Shown here: positions 7,630 to 15,439 of the stretch, piece by piece
Numbering within the stretch: position 1 is the first letter of the stretch
Layout: every line of letters starts with the position of its first letter
NCBI GenBank assembly: GCA_046733635.1
Contig: JBKPPO010000053.1
Location: forward strand, 1-24,005
Length of the DNA: 24,005 nucleotides
From: CADEED01 sp046733635
GTDB taxonomy: Bacteria > Pseudomonadota > Gammaproteobacteria > Steroidobacterales > Steroidobacteraceae
Reading direction: 5' to 3'
Notes under the pieces: generated by a model
What the model was told of the DNA's origin: nothing
Database searches by the model: none
Seen by the model: the letters and a program-made list of their open reading frames with translations, nothing else
Translations under genes and position numbers: made by a program

Positions 7630-8742
7630 ATGGCCTGGAATCAACCCGGCGGAAATAACAACAACCCTTGGGGCAAGAAGCCTGCCGGCGGCGGCGGCGA
7701 CCTGGACCAGGCGTTCAAAGACTGGCAGAAGCGAGTCGAATCGCTGTTTGGCGGTGGTGGCGGCGAAGGCAGCGGGGGCAGCAGCGCCTTCGTGCTCGTG
7801 CTGGCCGCCATTCTCGTGGGCCTGTGGATGATCACGGGTTTCTACACCGTGGAAGTCGGCGCCCAGGGCGTGGTGCAGCGTTTTGGCAAACACGTGGCCA
7901 CCGTGCCCAACGGCTGGGGCTGGCGTTTCCCCTGGCCCATCGAAACGGTCACGGAAGTGGACACAGCCGGCATCAAGCCCACGTCCTACAAGTCGAGCGT
8001 CCTCACGGCCGAGCCCAACATGGTGGAGCTCGAAGTGGCCGTTCAGTACCGCATCAAGAACGCCGAAGACTATCTATTCAAGGTGCGCGATCCCGAGACC
8101 ACGCTGGGCCAGGTCAGCGAGAGCGTCATCCGCGAAGTGGTGGGCCGCGACAACCAGCAGGCCATCCTGGAGTCCAAGCGTCTCGAGATCGCGCGCGACA
8201 CGCGCGACATCATGCAGCGCACGCTGGACGCGTACGGCGCCGGCCTCGAAGTGGTCGAAGTCCGCATCACCGGCGTGCAGGTGCCCGAAGCCGTGCAGCA
8301 GTCGCAGCGTGACTCGGTCAAGGCCAAGGCGGACCGCGAGCGCGTGGTGCTCGAAGCCCGCGCCTATGCGAACGAGATCCTGCCGAAGGCCGAGGGCGCC
8401 GCGGCGCGCCAGGTGCAGGAGGCCGAAGCCTACAAGTCGCAGATCGTGCAGGCCGCCACCGGTGACGCCTCGCGCTTCAACTCCCTCGTGGCGGCGTACG
8501 AGAAATCGCCGAACACCACGCGCGAACGCCTGTACATCGAGACGGTGGAATCCGTGTTGCGCGGCTCGCGCAAGGTCATCATCGATTCGAAGAGCGGCAA
8601 CGGCAACATGCTCTATCTACCGCTCGACAAGCTCATGGAGCGCAGCCGTACGGAGGCCGACAATTCCATCACGGTGCGGCCGCCGATCTCGGTGGAATCC
8701 GATGCCGCCAATAACGATTCTCGCCAACGGGTGGAACGCTGA
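7630..8742 (+). CDS. hflK: FtsH protease modulator HflK
   Basis: Inner-membrane SPFH/prohibitin protein that forms a large cage with HflC around FtsH and limits its access to membrane substrates. The 370-residue product starts with an Asn/Gly-rich cytoplasmic segment (NNNNPWGKK, then a GGGGG run), one transmembrane helix at about 55-74 (FVLVLAAILVGLWMI), then the SPFH domain beginning YTVEVGAQGVVQRFGK. A long charged coiled-coil-like stretch (KADRERVVLEARAYANEI) follows, with a C terminus containing MLYLPLDKL. It overlaps hflC by one base (TGATG). Motifs and synteny agree. Confidence 0.96.
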   Translation: MAWNQPGGNNNNPWGKKPAGGGGDLDQAFKDWQKRVESLFGGGGGEGSGGSSAFVLVLAAILVGLWMITGFYTVEVGAQGVVQRFGKHVATVPNGWGWRFPWPIETVTEVDTAGIKPTSYKSSVLTAEPNMVELEVAVQYRIKNAEDYLFKVRDPETTLGQVSESVIREVVGRDNQQAILESKRLEIARDTRDIMQRTLDAYGAGLEVVEVRITGVQVPEAVQQSQRDSVKAKADRERVVLEARAYANEILPKAEGAAARQVQEAEAYKSQIVQAATGDASRFNSLVAAYEKSPNTTRERLYIETVESVLRGSRKVIIDSKSGNGNMLYLPLDKLMERSRTEADNSITVRPPISVESDAANNDSRQRVER

Positions 8743-9620
8743 TGGGCTCGCGCGTAATGCTGATCGTCATCCTGGTGCTGGCCGGCCTGCTGCTGGTGTC
8801 CGCCTCCACGTTCATCGTGCGCGAGCAGGACCAGGCCATCCGCGTGCAGTTCCAGTCGATCGTCGGCCAGGACTTCGAGCCGGGCCTGCACTTCAAGGTC
8901 CCGTTCGTCGACAACATCATCAAGTTCGACCGCCGCGTGATCACGCGCAAGTACGACGGCGAGCAGTTCCTGACCAGCGAAAGCCAGGTGCTCACGATCG
9001 ACTACTACATCAAGTGGCAGATCCTGGACGCGGACCAGTTCTACCAGGCGACCACGGGCGGCGACGAAGGCCGCGCGGAGTCGCTGATCGGCGCGCGCAT
9101 CCAGGACGGCATCAAGAACGCCGTGGCCCGCCGCACCCTCAAGGAGATCGTCACCTCGGACCGCCAGCAGGTCACGGGTGAGTTCATGGCGCTCGCCAGC
9201 GAATCGCTGCTCAATCTCGGCATCCGCCTCATCGACGTGCGCGTGCAGCGCATCGACCTGCAGGACGACGTCGCCGCGCGCGTGTTCGAGAGCATGAAGC
9301 AGAACTTCGAAGGCATCGCGCGGACCCAGCGTGGCGAGGGCGACCGCGAAGCGCAGATCATCCGCTCGGAAGCCGAGCGCAAGCGCACCGAGATCATCGC
9401 GACGGCCAACGCCAACGCGCAGAAGATCCGGGGCGAGGGCGACGCCGCCGCCGCCGCGCTGTACGCCGCCGCGTACAACCGCAATCCCGAGTTCTATTCC
9501 TTCTACCGCAGCCTGCAGGCGTACCGGAACTCGCTCGGCCGTGAGGGCGACGTGCTCGTCGTCTCGCCCGACAGCGAGTTCTTCAGGTACCTCAAGAGCC
9601 CCACGCCGCAACGTCGCTGA
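8742..9620 (+). CDS. hflC: FtsH protease modulator HflC
   Basis: Partner of HflK in the membrane-bound FtsH-HflKC complex. The 292-residue product has an N-terminal transmembrane helix (about 5-22, LIVILVLAGLLLVSAS), then an SPFH domain (FIVREQDQAIRVQF, DYYIKWQI) and a charged helical region (QRGEGDREAQIIRSEAERKR). The tail FYRSLQAYRNSL and VVSPDSEFFRYL is typical of HflC. The ATG overlaps the hflK stop, suggesting coupled translation and balanced stoichiometry. In many gammaproteobacteria a small membrane gene and/or hisZ follows; here purA comes next after only 67 bases. Confidence 0.96.
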   Translation: MGSRVMLIVILVLAGLLLVSASTFIVREQDQAIRVQFQSIVGQDFEPGLHFKVPFVDNIIKFDRRVITRKYDGEQFLTSESQVLTIDYYIKWQILDADQFYQATTGGDEGRAESLIGARIQDGIKNAVARRTLKEIVTSDRQQVTGEFMALASESLLNLGIRLIDVRVQRIDLQDDVAARVFESMKQNFEGIARTQRGEGDREAQIIRSEAERKRTEIIATANANAQKIRGEGDAAAAALYAAAYNRNPEFYSFYRSLQAYRNSLGREGDVLVVSPDSEFFRYLKSPTPQRR

Positions 9621-9687
9621 CCGCTGCTGATGGCTTCCTCTTCCCGCAATTCACGCCGCTGAAACGCGGCCACGGACACTCTCGGCC

Positions 9688-10980
9688 ATGGGCAAATTCG
9701 TCATCATCATCGGCACCCAGTGGGGTGACGAAGGCAAGGGCAAGGTCGTGGACCTGCTCACCGAACGGGCGGCCGCGGTAGCGCGATTCCAGGGCGGCCA
9801 CAACGCCGGCCACACGCTGGTCATCGGCGGCAAGAAGACCGTTCTCTCGCTGATCCCCTCGGGCATCCTGCACAAGAGCGTGCGATGCCTGATCGGCAAC
9901 GGCGTGGTGCTCTCGCTCGAGGCCTTGTTCAAGGAGGCGCAGACGCTCATCGACCAGGGCGTGGACGTGTTCGCGCGGCTGCGCATCTCGCCGAACTGCC
10001 CGCTGATCCTCCCTTCGCACGTGGCGCTGGACAAGGCGCGCGAAGCCGCGCGCGGCGCCAATGCCATCGGCACCACCGGCCGCGGCATCGGTCCGGCCTA
10101 CGAAGACAAGGTGGCCCGCCGCGCCGTGCGCGTGCAGGACCTATTCAAACGCGAGCAGTTCGCCGCGAAGCTCGGCGAGATCCTCGACTTCCACAATTTC
10201 ACGCTGCAGCATTACTTCAAGCAGCCGGCGATCGACTTCCAGAAGACGCTCGACGAGCAGCTCGCGTACGCCGATCGCGTGAAGCCGCTCGTGAGCGACA
10301 TCACGCAGACGCTGGCCGACCTGCGCCAGAAGGATGCGGACGTGATGTTCGAAGGCGCGCAGGGCGCCATGCTGGACGTGGACCACGGGACCTATCCATT
10401 CGTCACGTCGAGCAACACCACCGGTGGTTTCGCGGCGACGGGCACGGGCCTGGGTCCTCGCGTGTTCGACTACGTGCTCGGCATCGTGAAGGCCTACACC
10501 ACGCGCGTGGGCGGCGGCCCGTTCCCCACGGAGTTGTTCGACGAATACGGCGAGCATCTCTCGCGCGTCGGGCACGAGTTCGGCGCCGTCACGGGCCGCA
10601 AGCGCCGTTGCGGGTGGTTCGATGCAGTGTCGCTGCGCCGCTCGATCATCAATTCCAGCGTGTCGGGACTTTGTTTGACCAAGCTCGACGTGCTCGATGG
10701 GCTCGACACGCTGCGTATCTGCACCGGTTACAAATCCGGCGGCGCCGTGAGCACCGAGCCGCCGATGTTCGCGGACGCGTTTGCGGACGTGGAACCGGTG
10801 TACGAGGAGATGCCGGGCTGGAGCGAATCCACGATCGGCGTGAAGAGCTACGACGCGCTGCCGAAGAATGCACAGGCCTATCTTGCGCGACTGCAGCAGC
10901 TTGCCGGCGTGCCCATCGACATCATCTCCACGGGCCCCGACCGCGAGCAGACCATCGTGCTCCGGCATCCTTTCGACTGA
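9688..10980 (+). CDS. purA: Adenylosuccinate synthetase
   Basis: Condenses IMP and aspartate with GTP hydrolysis to form adenylosuccinate, the first committed step to AMP. The 430-residue length is standard. The P-loop-like GTQWGDEGKGK is at 9-19 with catalytic D14, and GGHNAGHT carries H42. Downstream are the IMP-binding GTTGRGIGPAYEDK, FEGAQGAMLDVDHGTYPFVTSSNTT, the Arg/Lys GPP loop (GRKRRCGWFD), the NKxD-like TKLDVLD, and the C-terminal STGPDREQTI. The ribosome site is weak. It closes the conserved cluster; the next gene is 126 bases away and belongs to a different process. Confidence 0.98.
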   Translation: MGKFVIIIGTQWGDEGKGKVVDLLTERAAAVARFQGGHNAGHTLVIGGKKTVLSLIPSGILHKSVRCLIGNGVVLSLEALFKEAQTLIDQGVDVFARLRISPNCPLILPSHVALDKAREAARGANAIGTTGRGIGPAYEDKVARRAVRVQDLFKREQFAAKLGEILDFHNFTLQHYFKQPAIDFQKTLDEQLAYADRVKPLVSDITQTLADLRQKDADVMFEGAQGAMLDVDHGTYPFVTSSNTTGGFAATGTGLGPRVFDYVLGIVKAYTTRVGGGPFPTELFDEYGEHLSRVGHEFGAVTGRKRRCGWFDAVSLRRSIINSSVSGLCLTKLDVLDGLDTLRICTGYKSGGAVSTEPPMFADAFADVEPVYEEMPGWSESTIGVKSYDALPKNAQAYLARLQQLAGVPIDIISTGPDREQTIVLRHPFD

Positions 10981-11048
10981 GTCCGGCGCGACCGTAGGCG
11001 CAGTCCCACGTCGCGCATCGCGGCAGGCTGCTTGCGTAAAAATACTCA

Positions 11049-11099
11049 GGCCTAACAAGGCGTTTTGATAGGGCCTAAAGCCCGCGTCGTTCATATACT
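11049..11099 (+). promoter_or_regulatory. Candidate trehalose-operon control region
   Basis: GGCCTAA occurs twice, at 11049-11055 and 11072-11078, 23 bases apart. Each copy begins a tiny inverted repeat (GCCT-AACA-AGGC and GGGC-CTAAA-GCCC). A TATACT -10-like hexamer is at 11094-11099, only seven bases before the otsB ATG, and no -35 hexamer sits at normal spacing. The region is less GC-rich than its surroundings. Its role as promoter/operator of otsB-GH15-otsA is inferred from position. Confidence 0.35.
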
Positions 11100-11106
11100 C
11101 GACGCG

Positions 11107-11907
11107 ATGAGTCCAATGGCTTCGGCGGCGGCGGTGCCCGCGGTACCGCTGCCCGACAATCCCTGGTGCCTGTTCCTCGACGTCGACGGTACGTTGCTGG
11201 AGCTCGCCGATTCGCCCGGCGGCGTAGCCGTGGACGCCGCGTTGCTGCCATTGCTGGACCTCCTGCGCGAACAATCCGGCGGCGCCGTGGCGCTCGTGAG
11301 CGGGCGCACCATCGCCAATCTGGACGATCTGCTCGGCGCCCGGCATCTGCCCGTGGCGGGTCTGCACGGCTGCGAGCGGCGCGATGCCACCGGCCATCTG
11401 CACGTGGCGCCCATCGCGGTCGAGCAACTCGCGGATGTGCGCGACGGACTGGGTCGGCTGGTATCGCGTCACCCGGGGCTGCTGCTCGAGGACAAGGGTG
11501 CGGGCGTGGCGTTGCACTTCCTGAAGGCCCGCGAGCTCGAACACGAGCTGCGCGCCGAGGTGGCGCTGCTCGCCGCGCCACTCGTACCCAAGTTCGCGAT
11601 CCTCGATGGCCATGCCGTCATCGAAGTGAAGCCGGCCGCGCACACCAAAGACAGCGCGGTCACCGCATTCATGCAGGAAGCCCCGTTCGCCGGGCGGCGG
11701 CCGATCTTCATCGGTGACGACATCACCGACTACGGCGGTTTCGAAGCGGTGCGCCGATTCGGCGGACTGGCGATCGCGGTGGGCTCGCGCGTGAAGTCCG
11801 AGTGGTGGCTGCCGGATCCGCGCGCCGTGCGTGTGTGGCTGGAACAACTCGCTGGCATCCGCATCGAAAAGCGAACACAACCCGAACAGACAGGAGCCAC
11901 TCCTTGA
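11107..11907 (+). CDS. otsB: Trehalose-6-phosphate phosphatase
   Basis: HAD-family phosphatase that removes phosphate from trehalose-6-phosphate to give trehalose. From the ATG at 11107 the product is 266 residues. HAD motif I DVDGT is at 25-29 (nucleophile D25, acid D27), followed by the motif II region SGR, the K-containing motif III region (KPAAHTKDSAV) and motif IV GDDITD. An in-frame TTG at 11065 would add 14 residues unlike the family, and an ATG at 11116 is also possible; neither has a good ribosome site. First gene of a three-gene operon; its stop overlaps the TTG start of the GH15 gene by four bases. Confidence 0.94.
   Translation: MSPMASAAAVPAVPLPDNPWCLFLDVDGTLLELADSPGGVAVDAALLPLLDLLREQSGGAVALVSGRTIANLDDLLGARHLPVAGLHGCERRDATGHLHVAPIAVEQLADVRDGLGRLVSRHPGLLLEDKGAGVALHFLKARELEHELRAEVALLAAPLVPKFAILDGHAVIEVKPAAHTKDSAVTAFMQEAPFAGRRPIFIGDDITDYGGFEAVRRFGGLAIAVGSRVKSEWWLPDPRAVRVWLEQLAGIRIEKRTQPEQTGATP
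11892..11906 (+). promoter_or_regulatory. Ribosome site fixing a TTG start for the GH15 gene
   Basis: AGGAG at 11892-11896, inside the end of otsB, lies seven bases before TTG at 11904. That TTG gives MNYGVIGNCQ, the conserved N terminus of this GH15 group. The site decides for TTG over upstream in-frame alternatives. Confidence 0.75.
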
Positions 11908-13685
11908 ACTATGGCGTGATCGGCAATTGCCAGGTGGCGGCGCTCATCGACGAGCAGGCGCGTTTCGTATGGGCCTGCCTGCCGCGTCCCGATGGAGATC
12001 CGGTGTTCTCCGCACTGCTGCAGAAGGAGGGCGGCGAGGCGCCGTCGGGCGTGTTCGCGGTCGACATGATCGATCTCACGCGCACCGAGCAGACCTATCT
12101 ACGCAACTCGGCCATCATCGAGACCCGGCTCTACGACTCACACGGGGGTATCGCGCGCATCGTCGACTTCGCGCCGCGGTTTCGCAGCCGAGGCCGCGTG
12201 TTCCGCCCCATGATGTTCGTGCGCAGCGTCGAGCCGATCGCGGGACGGCCGACATTACGCCTGCGCCTGCGCCCCACTTCCGGATTCGGCGAGCGCGCGG
12301 AGCCGGGCGTCGCGGGCAGTCACCATCTCAAGTTCAAGGCCGATGGCGGTTTGAACTATCGCGTGACCACCGACGCGTCGCTGGCTTCGCTGACCGAAAA
12401 CCGCCCCATCGTGCTCGAACAGCCGCTGCACTTCATTATCGGCCCCGACGAGACCCTGCAGGAGTCGCCGGCGGCGTTGTGCCGCGAGTTCCTCGGCGCC
12501 ACGCTGGGTTACTGGCAGGAATGGGTGCGCACACTCGCCGTGCCCGCGGACTGGCAGGAAGCCGTGATCCGCTCGGCCATCACGCTGAAGCTCTGCACCT
12601 ACGAAGACACGGGCGCGGTGCTCGCCGCCCTCACCACGTCGATACCCGAGGCGGCGAACACCACGCGCAACTGGGACTATCGGTACTGCTGGCTGCGCGA
12701 CAGCTACTTCGTGATCCAGACGCTCAACCGCCTCGGCGCCACGCGCACCATGGAGGCCTATCTACATTACATCGACCAGATCATCGCGACGACCAATGCC
12801 GACACGCTGCAACCGCTGTACGGCATCACGGGTGATCCGCGCGCGGAAGAGAAGATCGCCACCTCGCTCTCGGGGTATCGCGGCATGGGGCCGGTGCGCT
12901 TCGGCAATGGCGCCGCGGAGCAGGTCCAGCACGATGTCTACGGCTCGGTGATCCTCGCCGCCACGCAGTTGTTCTTCGACGAACGCCTGGTGCGTTCCGG
13001 CGATCAGACGCTGCTCGAGCGCCTCTACCGGCTGGGCAAGCGCGCGGTGGCCACCTTCGATCAACCCGATGCGGGCCCGTGGGAGTTCCGCGGCAAGGAA
13101 CAGCGACACACGTTCTCGGCCGCGATCTCCTGGGCGGGTTGCGATCGTCTCGCGCGCATCGCGCGTCGCGTCGGCGACCAGGTCGCGGCGCGCGACTGGG
13201 CCGCGCGTGCCGACTTCATGCGTCAGGAGATCCTCGCCGGCGCCTGGAGCGAGGAGCGCCAGAGCTTCACGTCGGCGTTCGGCAATCGCGATCTCGATGC
13301 GACCGCGCTGTTGCTGCCGGAACTCGGCCTGCTGCCCGCTACCGATCCGCGCTTCCTCAAGACGCTCGAGCGCATCGAGGAGGAGCTGCGCACCGGCGAC
13401 CTGCTGTTCCGCTACAAACACGCCGATGATTTCGGCGCGCCGGAGAACGCCTTCACCATCTGCGCATTCTGGTACGTGAACGCACTGGCGGCGGCAGGGC
13501 GCATCGACGAGGCGCGCGAACGCTTCGATCGTCTGCTCGCGCGCCGCAATCCGCTGGGCCTGCTCAGCGAGGACATCGCCCCCTCGAGTGGCGAGCTCTG
13601 GGGCAACTTTCCGCAGACCTACAGCATGGTCGGCATCATCGGCAGCGCGTTGCGCTTGTCGCGGAGCTGGGAAGAGATCGTATGA
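11904..13685 (+). CDS. GH15 glucoamylase/trehalase-type glycoside hydrolase
   Basis: Inverting alpha-glucosidase of family GH15, 593 residues from the TTG start. An N-terminal beta-sandwich (NYGVIGNCQVAALI to about 230) is followed by the (alpha/alpha)6 barrel. NWDYRYCWLRDSYF starts at about 256, E394 in PWEFRG is the likely general acid and E556 in SEDI the likely base, followed by GNFPQTYSMVGI. Bacterial members of this branch include trehalases and glucan 1,4-alpha-glucosidases, and sequence alone does not separate them here. There is no signal peptide, so it is probably cytoplasmic. It overlaps otsB and otsA by four bases each, which ties it to trehalose or alpha-glucan turnover; similar otsB-GH15-otsA clusters occur in Xanthomonadales. 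Confidence 0.9.
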   Translation: MNYGVIGNCQVAALIDEQARFVWACLPRPDGDPVFSALLQKEGGEAPSGVFAVDMIDLTRTEQTYLRNSAIIETRLYDSHGGIARIVDFAPRFRSRGRVFRPMMFVRSVEPIAGRPTLRLRLRPTSGFGERAEPGVAGSHHLKFKADGGLNYRVTTDASLASLTENRPIVLEQPLHFIIGPDETLQESPAALCREFLGATLGYWQEWVRTLAVPADWQEAVIRSAITLKLCTYEDTGAVLAALTTSIPEAANTTRNWDYRYCWLRDSYFVIQTLNRLGATRTMEAYLHYIDQIIATTNADTLQPLYGITGDPRAEEKIATSLSGYRGMGPVRFGNGAAEQVQHDVYGSVILAATQLFFDERLVRSGDQTLLERLYRLGKRAVATFDQPDAGPWEFRGKEQRHTFSAAISWAGCDRLARIARRVGDQVAARDWAARADFMRQEILAGAWSEERQSFTSAFGNRDLDATALLLPELGLLPATDPRFLKTLERIEEELRTGDLLFRYKHADDFGAPENAFTICAFWYVNALAAAGRIDEARERFDRLLARRNPLGLLSEDIAPSSGELWGNFPQTYSMVGIIGSALRLSRSWEEIV

Positions 13686-15088
13686 GCCGGCTCGTGGCGG
13701 TCTCCAATCGCATCTCCGTGCCCAAGCGTGGCGCCGCGCCGGGCGGACTCGCCGTGGGTCTGCTGGCTGCGATGCAGGCGCGACGCGGTCTGTGGTTCGG
13801 CTGGGACGGCGATACCTCGGACACGCCGGCTGCCGAGCCTGCGATCGTGCGCAAGGATGGCATCACCTACGCCTCCTTCGACTTCGATCAGGAGGAGTAC
13901 CGCGACTTCTACCTCGGCTTCTGCAACGGCACGTTGTGGCCGCTGTTCCACTACTTCGTCGACGGCTTCCGCTACAACGACCTGCAGTACGAAGCCTATC
14001 AACGCATGAACCTGCGGTACGCGCGCCAGCTCGCGCCGCTGCTCGAGCGCGGCGATCTCATCTGGGTGCACGACTACCACCTGTTCCCGCTGGCACAGAA
14101 GCTGCGCGAGCTCGGCGTCAGCGCGCCTTGCGGGCTGTTCCTGCACATCCCGTTCCCCAACATCGAAGTGCTGCGCGTGCTGCCGGTGTACGGCGAGCTG
14201 CTGCAGTCCATGTTGGCCTACGACGTGCTCGGCTTCCAGACGGACACGGACGTGCAGTCGTTCCGCTCCGCCGTGGCGTACGTGTGGGGGCCGCAGGCTT
14301 TGACTGCGGAGAACGCCGTGACCGTGGGCGGGCGGCGCGTGATCACCGCGACGTTCCCCATCGGTGTGGACGTCGATGCCATCCAGCGCGAGGCCGTGGA
14401 ATCGCAGGGCACCGACGCCTGCAAACGCATGATCGCCGGACTGCTCGGCCGCAAACTCATGATCGGCGTGGACCGGCTCGACTACAGCAAGGGTCTCGTC
14501 GAGCGCTTCAAGGCCTATGAGAAATTCCTCGAGACGCATCCCGAGAATCAGAATCGCGTGACGTTCCTGCAGATCGCGCCGCTGTCGCGCAGCGACGTGC
14601 GCGCGTACTCGGAGATCCGGCGAGATCTGGAACAGACCACGGGACGGACGAACGGCCGATTCGCGGACACCGACTGGACGCCCATCCGGTATCTCAACCG
14701 CAACTTCCCGCATGACGTGCTCATGGGCTTCATGCGCTCGGCGCAGGTGGGCATCGTCACGCCGGTGCGCGATGGCATGAACCTCGTGGCGAAGGAGTTC
14801 GTGGCCGCGCAGGATCCGGCCGATCCCGGCGCTCTGATCTTGTCCACACTCGCGGGAGCGGCGCGCGAGCTCGCGGGCGCGATCATGGTGAACCCCTATG
14901 ACGCCCGCGGCATGGCGCATGCCATCCAGCTCGCGTTCAACATGCCGATAGCCGAGCGACGCGAGAGGCACCAGGCCATGCTCGAGGTGTTGCGCAAGAA
15001 TTCCATCACGTCGTGGCACACGAGCTTCGTCGACACGCTGGAGTCGGTGACCGAACGAGCGCAGGACTTCAAGCTGCGCTACGGCTGA
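13682..15088 (+). CDS. otsA: Trehalose-6-phosphate synthase
   Basis: GT20 glycosyltransferase joining UDP-glucose and glucose-6-phosphate into trehalose-6-phosphate in the cytosol. The 468-residue product matches the family length. It starts MSRLVAVSNRI with R10, then the GGLAVGL loop, WVHDYHLF with the substrate-binding Asp, and LHIPFPNIE. GVDRLDYSKG supplies the phosphate-binding Arg and Lys, and DGMNLVAKEF supplies the donor-binding Glu. Its ATG overlaps the GH15 stop (ATGA), with GGAAGAG a few bases upstream. It supplies the substrate for OtsB in the same operon. Confidence 0.97.
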   Translation: MSRLVAVSNRISVPKRGAAPGGLAVGLLAAMQARRGLWFGWDGDTSDTPAAEPAIVRKDGITYASFDFDQEEYRDFYLGFCNGTLWPLFHYFVDGFRYNDLQYEAYQRMNLRYARQLAPLLERGDLIWVHDYHLFPLAQKLRELGVSAPCGLFLHIPFPNIEVLRVLPVYGELLQSMLAYDVLGFQTDTDVQSFRSAVAYVWGPQALTAENAVTVGGRRVITATFPIGVDVDAIQREAVESQGTDACKRMIAGLLGRKLMIGVDRLDYSKGLVERFKAYEKFLETHPENQNRVTFLQIAPLSRSDVRAYSEIRRDLEQTTGRTNGRFADTDWTPIRYLNRNFPHDVLMGFMRSAQVGIVTPVRDGMNLVAKEFVAAQDPADPGALILSTLAGAARELAGAIMVNPYDARGMAHAIQLAFNMPIAERRERHQAMLEVLRKNSITSWHTSFVDTLESVTERAQDFKLRYG

Positions 15089-15090
15089 CC

Positions 15091-15135
15091 CGCAGGCTGT
15101 CCGCGAGAACCGGCCCGGATCGGGCGCGCAGGCTG
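15091..15135 (+). repeat. Direct repeat and small hairpin after otsA
   Basis: CGCAGGCTG is present at 15091-15099 and 15127-15135. Between them is a perfect five-base stem with three-base loop, GCCCG-GAT-CGGGC (15113-15125). No T-run follows, so it is not a standard terminator. The rest of this 105-base gap holds only the ribosome site of the next gene. Confidence 0.45.
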
Positions 15136-15193
15136 ACAGTCATCCCGTTGTTTCGGGCGTACACCGATCACTCTTTCACGAAGGAGTGACGTC

Positions 15194-15439
15194 ATGGCCC
15201 GATACGGAAAGAAAGCCCAGCAGAAAGTGAAACGCGCGATGCACGAGCGCAAGGAAGGCTCGCTTCGCAGTGGCGGCTCGGGGAAGAAGGTGACCAGCCG
15301 CAAGCAGGCGATCGCCATTGGACTGTCGGAGGCGCGGCGCGCCGGGGGCAAGGTGCCGAAGAAGAAGGGCAAGGCCAAGTCGAAAGGGAAGGCGAAATCG
15401 AAGAGCGGATCGAGAGCGAAAAAGAGCAGCTCCCGCTGA
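15194..15439 (+). CDS. Small Lys-rich basic protein, DUF6496-like
   Basis: An 81-residue, strongly basic protein of unknown function. The N-terminal half (MARYGKKAQQKVKRAMHERK, then GLSEARRAGGKVPKK) resembles the DUF6496 family of small bacterial proteins. The tail is an almost pure Lys/Ser/Ala/Gly/Arg tract reminiscent of histone-H1-like tails, so nucleic-acid binding is a reasonable guess only. A perfect AAGGAG (15181-15186) lies seven bases before the ATG, which suggests strong translation and supports it as a real gene. Its TGA directly abuts the stop codon of the convergent gene on the other strand (TGATCA). It could be a stress-linked protein alongside the trehalose operon, but nothing here proves that. 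Confidence 0.8.
   Translation: MARYGKKAQQKVKRAMHERKEGSLRSGGSGKKVTSRKQAIAIGLSEARRAGGKVPKKKGKAKSKGKAKSKSGSRAKKSSSR

Noticed and set aside
11050..11060. GCCTAACAAGG, resembling an integron attC inner box, also found at 2099-2109; GTTAGAC at about 1988
   Set aside because: No complementary GTTRRRY partner at the right distance and order, and no integrase. The amiB copies lie inside conserved coding sequence.
11049..11067. Possible rho-independent terminator after purA (GCCT-AACA-AGGC then GTTTT)
   Set aside because: The stem is only four pairs and the T-run is broken; too weak to call.
10141..11880. 579-codon minus-strand frame across purA and otsB
   Set aside because: It crosses two well-supported genes and an intergenic region and shows no family motif. 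Long antisense frames are expected at this GC content.
13619..15019. 466-codon minus-strand frame opposite otsA
   Set aside because: Mirror of otsA codon structure; no domain or plausible ribosome site.
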